Source of the DNA: Candidatus Latescibacterota bacterium
Lineage (GTDB): Bacteria; Latescibacterota; 4484-107; B68-G9
Reading direction: 5' to 3'
Length of the DNA stretch: 8,469 bases
NCBI GenBank assembly: GCA_012962735.1
Contig: DTXA01000169.1
Location: 1-8,469, forward strand
In this document: in pieces, positions 6,761-8,469 of the stretch
Position numbering within the stretch: position 1 is the stretch's first letter
Layout of the letters: each line of letters opens with the position of its first letter
The notes under the pieces: generated by a model
What the model saw: only the letters and a program-made list of their open reading frames with translations
The model's database searches: none
What the model was told of the DNA's origin: nothing
Position numbers and translations under genes: made by a program

Positions 6761-7551
6761 CGCTTCACCTCCTCGGTTACGAACACCACCCGGCACTCAG
6801 CCAGAACGGGCTTCCCGTTGGCGAGGGCGTGGATGCGACGGGCATCGTCGGAAGATATTACCGGGTCGGTCTTTCCCTTTCCGGCTACCTTTATGGCCTT
6901 TACGATCAGAGGTCTGTCGCCGGTTCTGGAGTCTGCCTTGGCCTCCTCCAAGGTGGAGGCGTAGCCCATTAGCCCGGCCTTGAGGACGTAGTCCCACTTG
7001 GCGAACTTGGTGCCGTATACTTCACGACCTTCTTCATCCAAGACCTTAGGGGCCAAAGCGGGCTGGAGGCCCAGGCCCCGGGCATCTACGATAACGCCGG
7101 TGTAGTCCTCGGAGAGGGGCTCTGAGGCCAGGAACTGAGGGGTTCCCTCCTCCTTGGGCACGAGGGCGGCCCTGAGAGAGTCAGTTATGGTGACCTCTAC
7201 GTCCACCTCGAGGGTGCCATCGGACATATAGCGTTCCTTGAGGATACGGAAGTCACGTATGTATCCCTCCACCCGGGAGCGGATAACGTCGGATTTGAGC
7301 ATGGCGTTCTCTACGGTGGTCTCCGAGTTTATGTACACCCCCTTGATGGTCTGGAGGAGATTGCGAAGGGCGATCTGTTTGGCGGCTTCCAGCATCGCAG
7401 GGCGCTGGACGGCCAAAGGCAGTGCCGGATTCGGGGCGGCTATGCCTGTTGCCCTGATGACCTGGGTGCGCCATTCCACATAGCCTTCTACCTTTATACC
7501 GGCCCAGGAGGAAAAGGCCGATAGGATAAGAGCCAAGACAAAATGAATCAT
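6757..7551 (-). CDS. Exported LPP20-like envelope protein
   Basis: 264 residues. Signal peptide about 1-17 (ending SSWA before GIK). No lipobox cysteine follows, so despite the LPP20 likeness it is not an obvious lipoprotein. The N-terminal half shows the LPP20/FlgP-type pattern: EWRTQVIRATGIAAPNP, QRPAMLEAAKQIALRNLLQ (49-67), then VYINSETTVENAMLKSDVI and a beta strand LEVDVEVTIT (114-123). The second half has YTGVIVDARGLGLQPALAPK (150-169) and DEEGREVYG, a motif I associate with periplasmic LPP20-like proteins. Shared INSET/IQSET and following helix residues show paralogy with the next gene, which it overlaps by 4 nt (ATGA). ATG at 7551 has a strong AAGGAGGTG five bases upstream. In flagellated bacteria LPP20 proteins of the FlgP type sit near the basal body; no flagellar gene is visible here, so the role is open. 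Confidence 0.82.
   Translation of the reverse strand: MIHFVLALILSAFSSWAGIKVEGYVEWRTQVIRATGIAAPNPALPLAVQRPAMLEAAKQIALRNLLQTIKGVYINSETTVENAMLKSDVIRSRVEGYIRDFRILKERYMSDGTLEVDVEVTITDSLRAALVPKEEGTPQFLASEPLSEDYTGVIVDARGLGLQPALAPKVLDEEGREVYGTKFAKWDYVLKAGLMGYASTLEEAKADSRTGDRPLIVKAIKVAGKGKTDPVISSDDARRIHALANGKPVLAECRVVFVTEEVKR
6765..6773 (-). promoter_or_regulatory. Strong Shine-Dalgarno that decides the FlgT-like start
   Basis: AGGAGGTGA on the minus strand, four bases before ATG at 6760. It lies inside the last codons of the LPP20-like gene and shows that the 12 extra in-frame codons further upstream are not translated as part of the FlgT-like protein. Confidence 0.85.
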
Positions 7552-7556
7552 AGGAC

Positions 7557-7565
7557 CACCTCCTT
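7557..7565 (-). promoter_or_regulatory. Strong Shine-Dalgarno of the LPP20-like gene
   Basis: AAGGAGGTG on the minus strand, five bases before ATG at 7551. It comes 7 bases after the base of the hairpin formed by dispersed repeat copy C, a position where folding could influence initiation. Confidence 0.85.
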
Positions 7566-7572
7566 TTTATAG

Positions 7573-7616
7573 CCCCAAAAAGTTCTTTGCTTCGCTCAGA
7601 TACTTTTTAGGGACCC
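7573..7616. repeat. Dispersed palindromic repeat, copy C (intergenic, best hairpin)
   Basis: Fills the gap between the FlgD-like gene (stop at 7625-7627) and the LPP20-like gene. Arms CCCCAAAAAGT (7573-7583) and ACTTTTTAGGG (7602-7612) pair over 11 positions; the single C/A mismatch becomes U-G in minus-strand RNA, giving an unbroken stem around an 18-nt loop that contains GCGAAGC. There is no U-tract after either arm, so it does not read as a simple rho-independent terminator. Confidence 0.85.
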
Positions 7617-7624
7617 CGACTTCC

Positions 7625-8469
7625 TCATCTGAGCAAGACGAGCCTACGGGCGGCCCCTCCCGTATGCCCTCGGAGCCTAACGATGTACACCCCGCTTGCG
7701 GCAGGTTTCCCTGCGTCGTCCCTGCCGTTCCAAGATATCGCATACTCCCCAGCAGGTATACCCTCGGCCAGGGTCCTCACCTTTCTCCCCTTTACATCGT
7801 ACACGGCAAGCACAGCGTCGGATTCGGGAACTTCCACGAGGATGGATGTGGATGAGTTGAATGGGTTGGGGAAGGCGGACAACCGGTAGCCATCGGGGAT
7901 GGGACTCGAGGGTTCTACTACGAGCTTGAACCTCCTCAGCGTCCCGTCGGCCCGGAATGAGTACTCCCCGGAAAAGCTCAGTTCGGACCACCTTCCCGTG
8001 CCTTCGTCTACCATCCTCGCACGCATCCCATCGGGCAGTCCTGTGTGTTCCCAGGAAAGATGTACAGACCCAGGGGGAGCTAGAACTTCAAACGTCCAGG
8101 TGTACTTCTCCATTCCGGCCGGGCGGATATCCGTGGTGTGGATGCCGGGTTTATCCACCCAGTCCCTGTGGTCGAAATAGAGGGAGACGAACTGGGGAAG
8201 CGGGGGGACCTCAAAGCGCTCGTAACGATCCCACGCCTCGGATGCGTCCGGCATCCAGCCTAAGAAGTTGTAAGCATCCCTGACCTCGCTGTTTTCCACT
8301 ACTATGCGCATAGCCCAGCCCCCGGACCTCCGAGCTATATCCAGGATGGACGGAAGGGCCGGCTTCTGTGCCTTAGCTTCCAGTGGGGGGAACTTAAGGA
8401 TGACGGGGCTGCCGATGGAATTGTACACGGCATAGCCCTCCCAGGGCCTGAGAACGGGCTGGTCGTAGA
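7625..8469 (-). CDS. Secreted protein with C-terminal FlgD-like/T9SS type A-like sorting domain (3' fragment)
   Basis: The frame is open to the window edge (codons before GTG at 8428 read YDQPVLRPWEGYAV), so that GTG is internal and the true start lies outside. About 280 residues are visible. Counting from the 8428 codon, residues 50-130 form a beta-rich segment with DAYNFLGWMPDASEAWDRYE, VSLYFDHRDW and YTWTFEVLAP, of a kind seen just before the terminal domain in large secreted proteins of the FCB group. The end is a textbook FlgD-like Ig/sorting module: FPNPFNSST (186-194), LAVYDVKGRKVRTLAEG (207-223), AGEYAISWNGRDDAGK (226-241), ASGVYIVRL (244-252). Such domains direct export or surface attachment through type IX secretion or similar routes. 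The catalytic or binding part, if any, is outside the window. The stop at 7625 is followed within ten bases by repeat copy C. Confidence 0.88.
   Translation of the reverse strand, partial: YDQPVLRPWEGYAVYNSIGSPVILKFPPLEAKAQKPALPSILDIARRSGGWAMRIVVENSEVRDAYNFLGWMPDASEAWDRYERFEVPPLPQFVSLYFDHRDWVDKPGIHTTDIRPAGMEKYTWTFEVLAPPGSVHLSWEHTGLPDGMRARMVDEGTGRWSELSFSGEYSFRADGTLRRFKLVVEPSSPIPDGYRLSAFPNPFNSSTSILVEVPESDAVLAVYDVKGRKVRTLAEGIPAGEYAISWNGRDDAGKPAASGVYIVRLRGHTGGAARRLVLLR

Noticed and set aside
6761..6796. Upstream in-frame extension (12 codons) of the FlgT-like gene
   Set aside because: The strong AGGAGGTGA at 6765-6773 and the signal peptide starting at MSWLW place the start at 6760.
6757..7551. 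Lipoprotein assignment for the LPP20-like protein
   Set aside because: No cysteine near the predicted signal cleavage site; the fold resembles LPP20 but the lipobox is missing.
7573..7612. Rho-independent terminator after the FlgD-domain gene
   Set aside because: The stem is good but no run of U follows the 3' arm on either strand; the next gene's ribosome site begins 7 bases later.
8426..8428. GTG as the start of the FlgD-domain gene
   Set aside because: The frame is open upstream to the window edge with sequence that looks like the same protein, there is no clear ribosome site, and no signal peptide follows.
1..8469. CRISPR array, tRNA, rRNA, transposase or phage genes
   Set aside because: None seen: no regularly spaced repeats, no cloverleaf-like sequence recognised by eye, and every longer frame is accounted for by the minus-strand genes.

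Overview
The window reads as a single-direction gene block: all eight recognisable genes lie on the minus strand, so the biological order runs from position 8469 down to 1. Both outermost genes are cut by the window edges. By eye the DNA is GC-rich, and Arg AGG and Ile ATA codons are frequent, a habit common in thermophiles. The C-terminal PNPFN/FlgD-like module (a T9SS type A-like sorting or anchoring domain), the FlgT/LPP20-like envelope proteins and the CHASE2 cyclase suggest a diderm of the FCB or candidate-phylum type (for example WOR-3-like lineages). That placement is inference; there is no rRNA or marker gene here.

Layout in transcription order: (1) the 3' part of a secreted or surface protein ending in a FlgD-like domain (8469-7625); (2) an LPP20-like exported protein (7551-6757); (3) a FlgT-N-like exported protein (6760-5624) that overlaps gene 2 by ATGA; (4) an exported FecR-domain protein (5619-4927), 4 nt further on; (5) a CHASE2 adenylate cyclase with a C-terminal TPR-like segment (4874-2748); (6) a soluble double-PAS histidine kinase (2687-1188); (7) a Gfo/Idh/MocA-type oxidoreductase (1191-139), overlapping gene 6 by ATGA; (8) the first 52 codons of an ABC ATPase of the CbiO/EcfA kind (158-1).

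Genes 2-5 look like a functional unit: two related envelope proteins, a FecR-domain protein and a membrane cyclase with a periplasmic CHASE2 sensor. The natural inference is an envelope-sensing module that ends in cAMP synthesis. No flagellar gene and no cAMP-binding effector is visible. Genes 6-8 appear attached by position rather than by a shared pathway.

The most striking non-coding signal is a ~40-nt imperfectly palindromic repeat present three times (153-196, 2706-2743, 7573-7616), each time at the 3' end of one gene and just before the next. One copy has been absorbed into coding sequence: it encodes the C-terminal tail of the oxidoreductase and also supplies the Shine-Dalgarno and TTG start of the ABC gene. 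No intergenic stretch exceeds 80 nt; no tRNA, rRNA, CRISPR, transposase or clear rho-independent terminator was seen.
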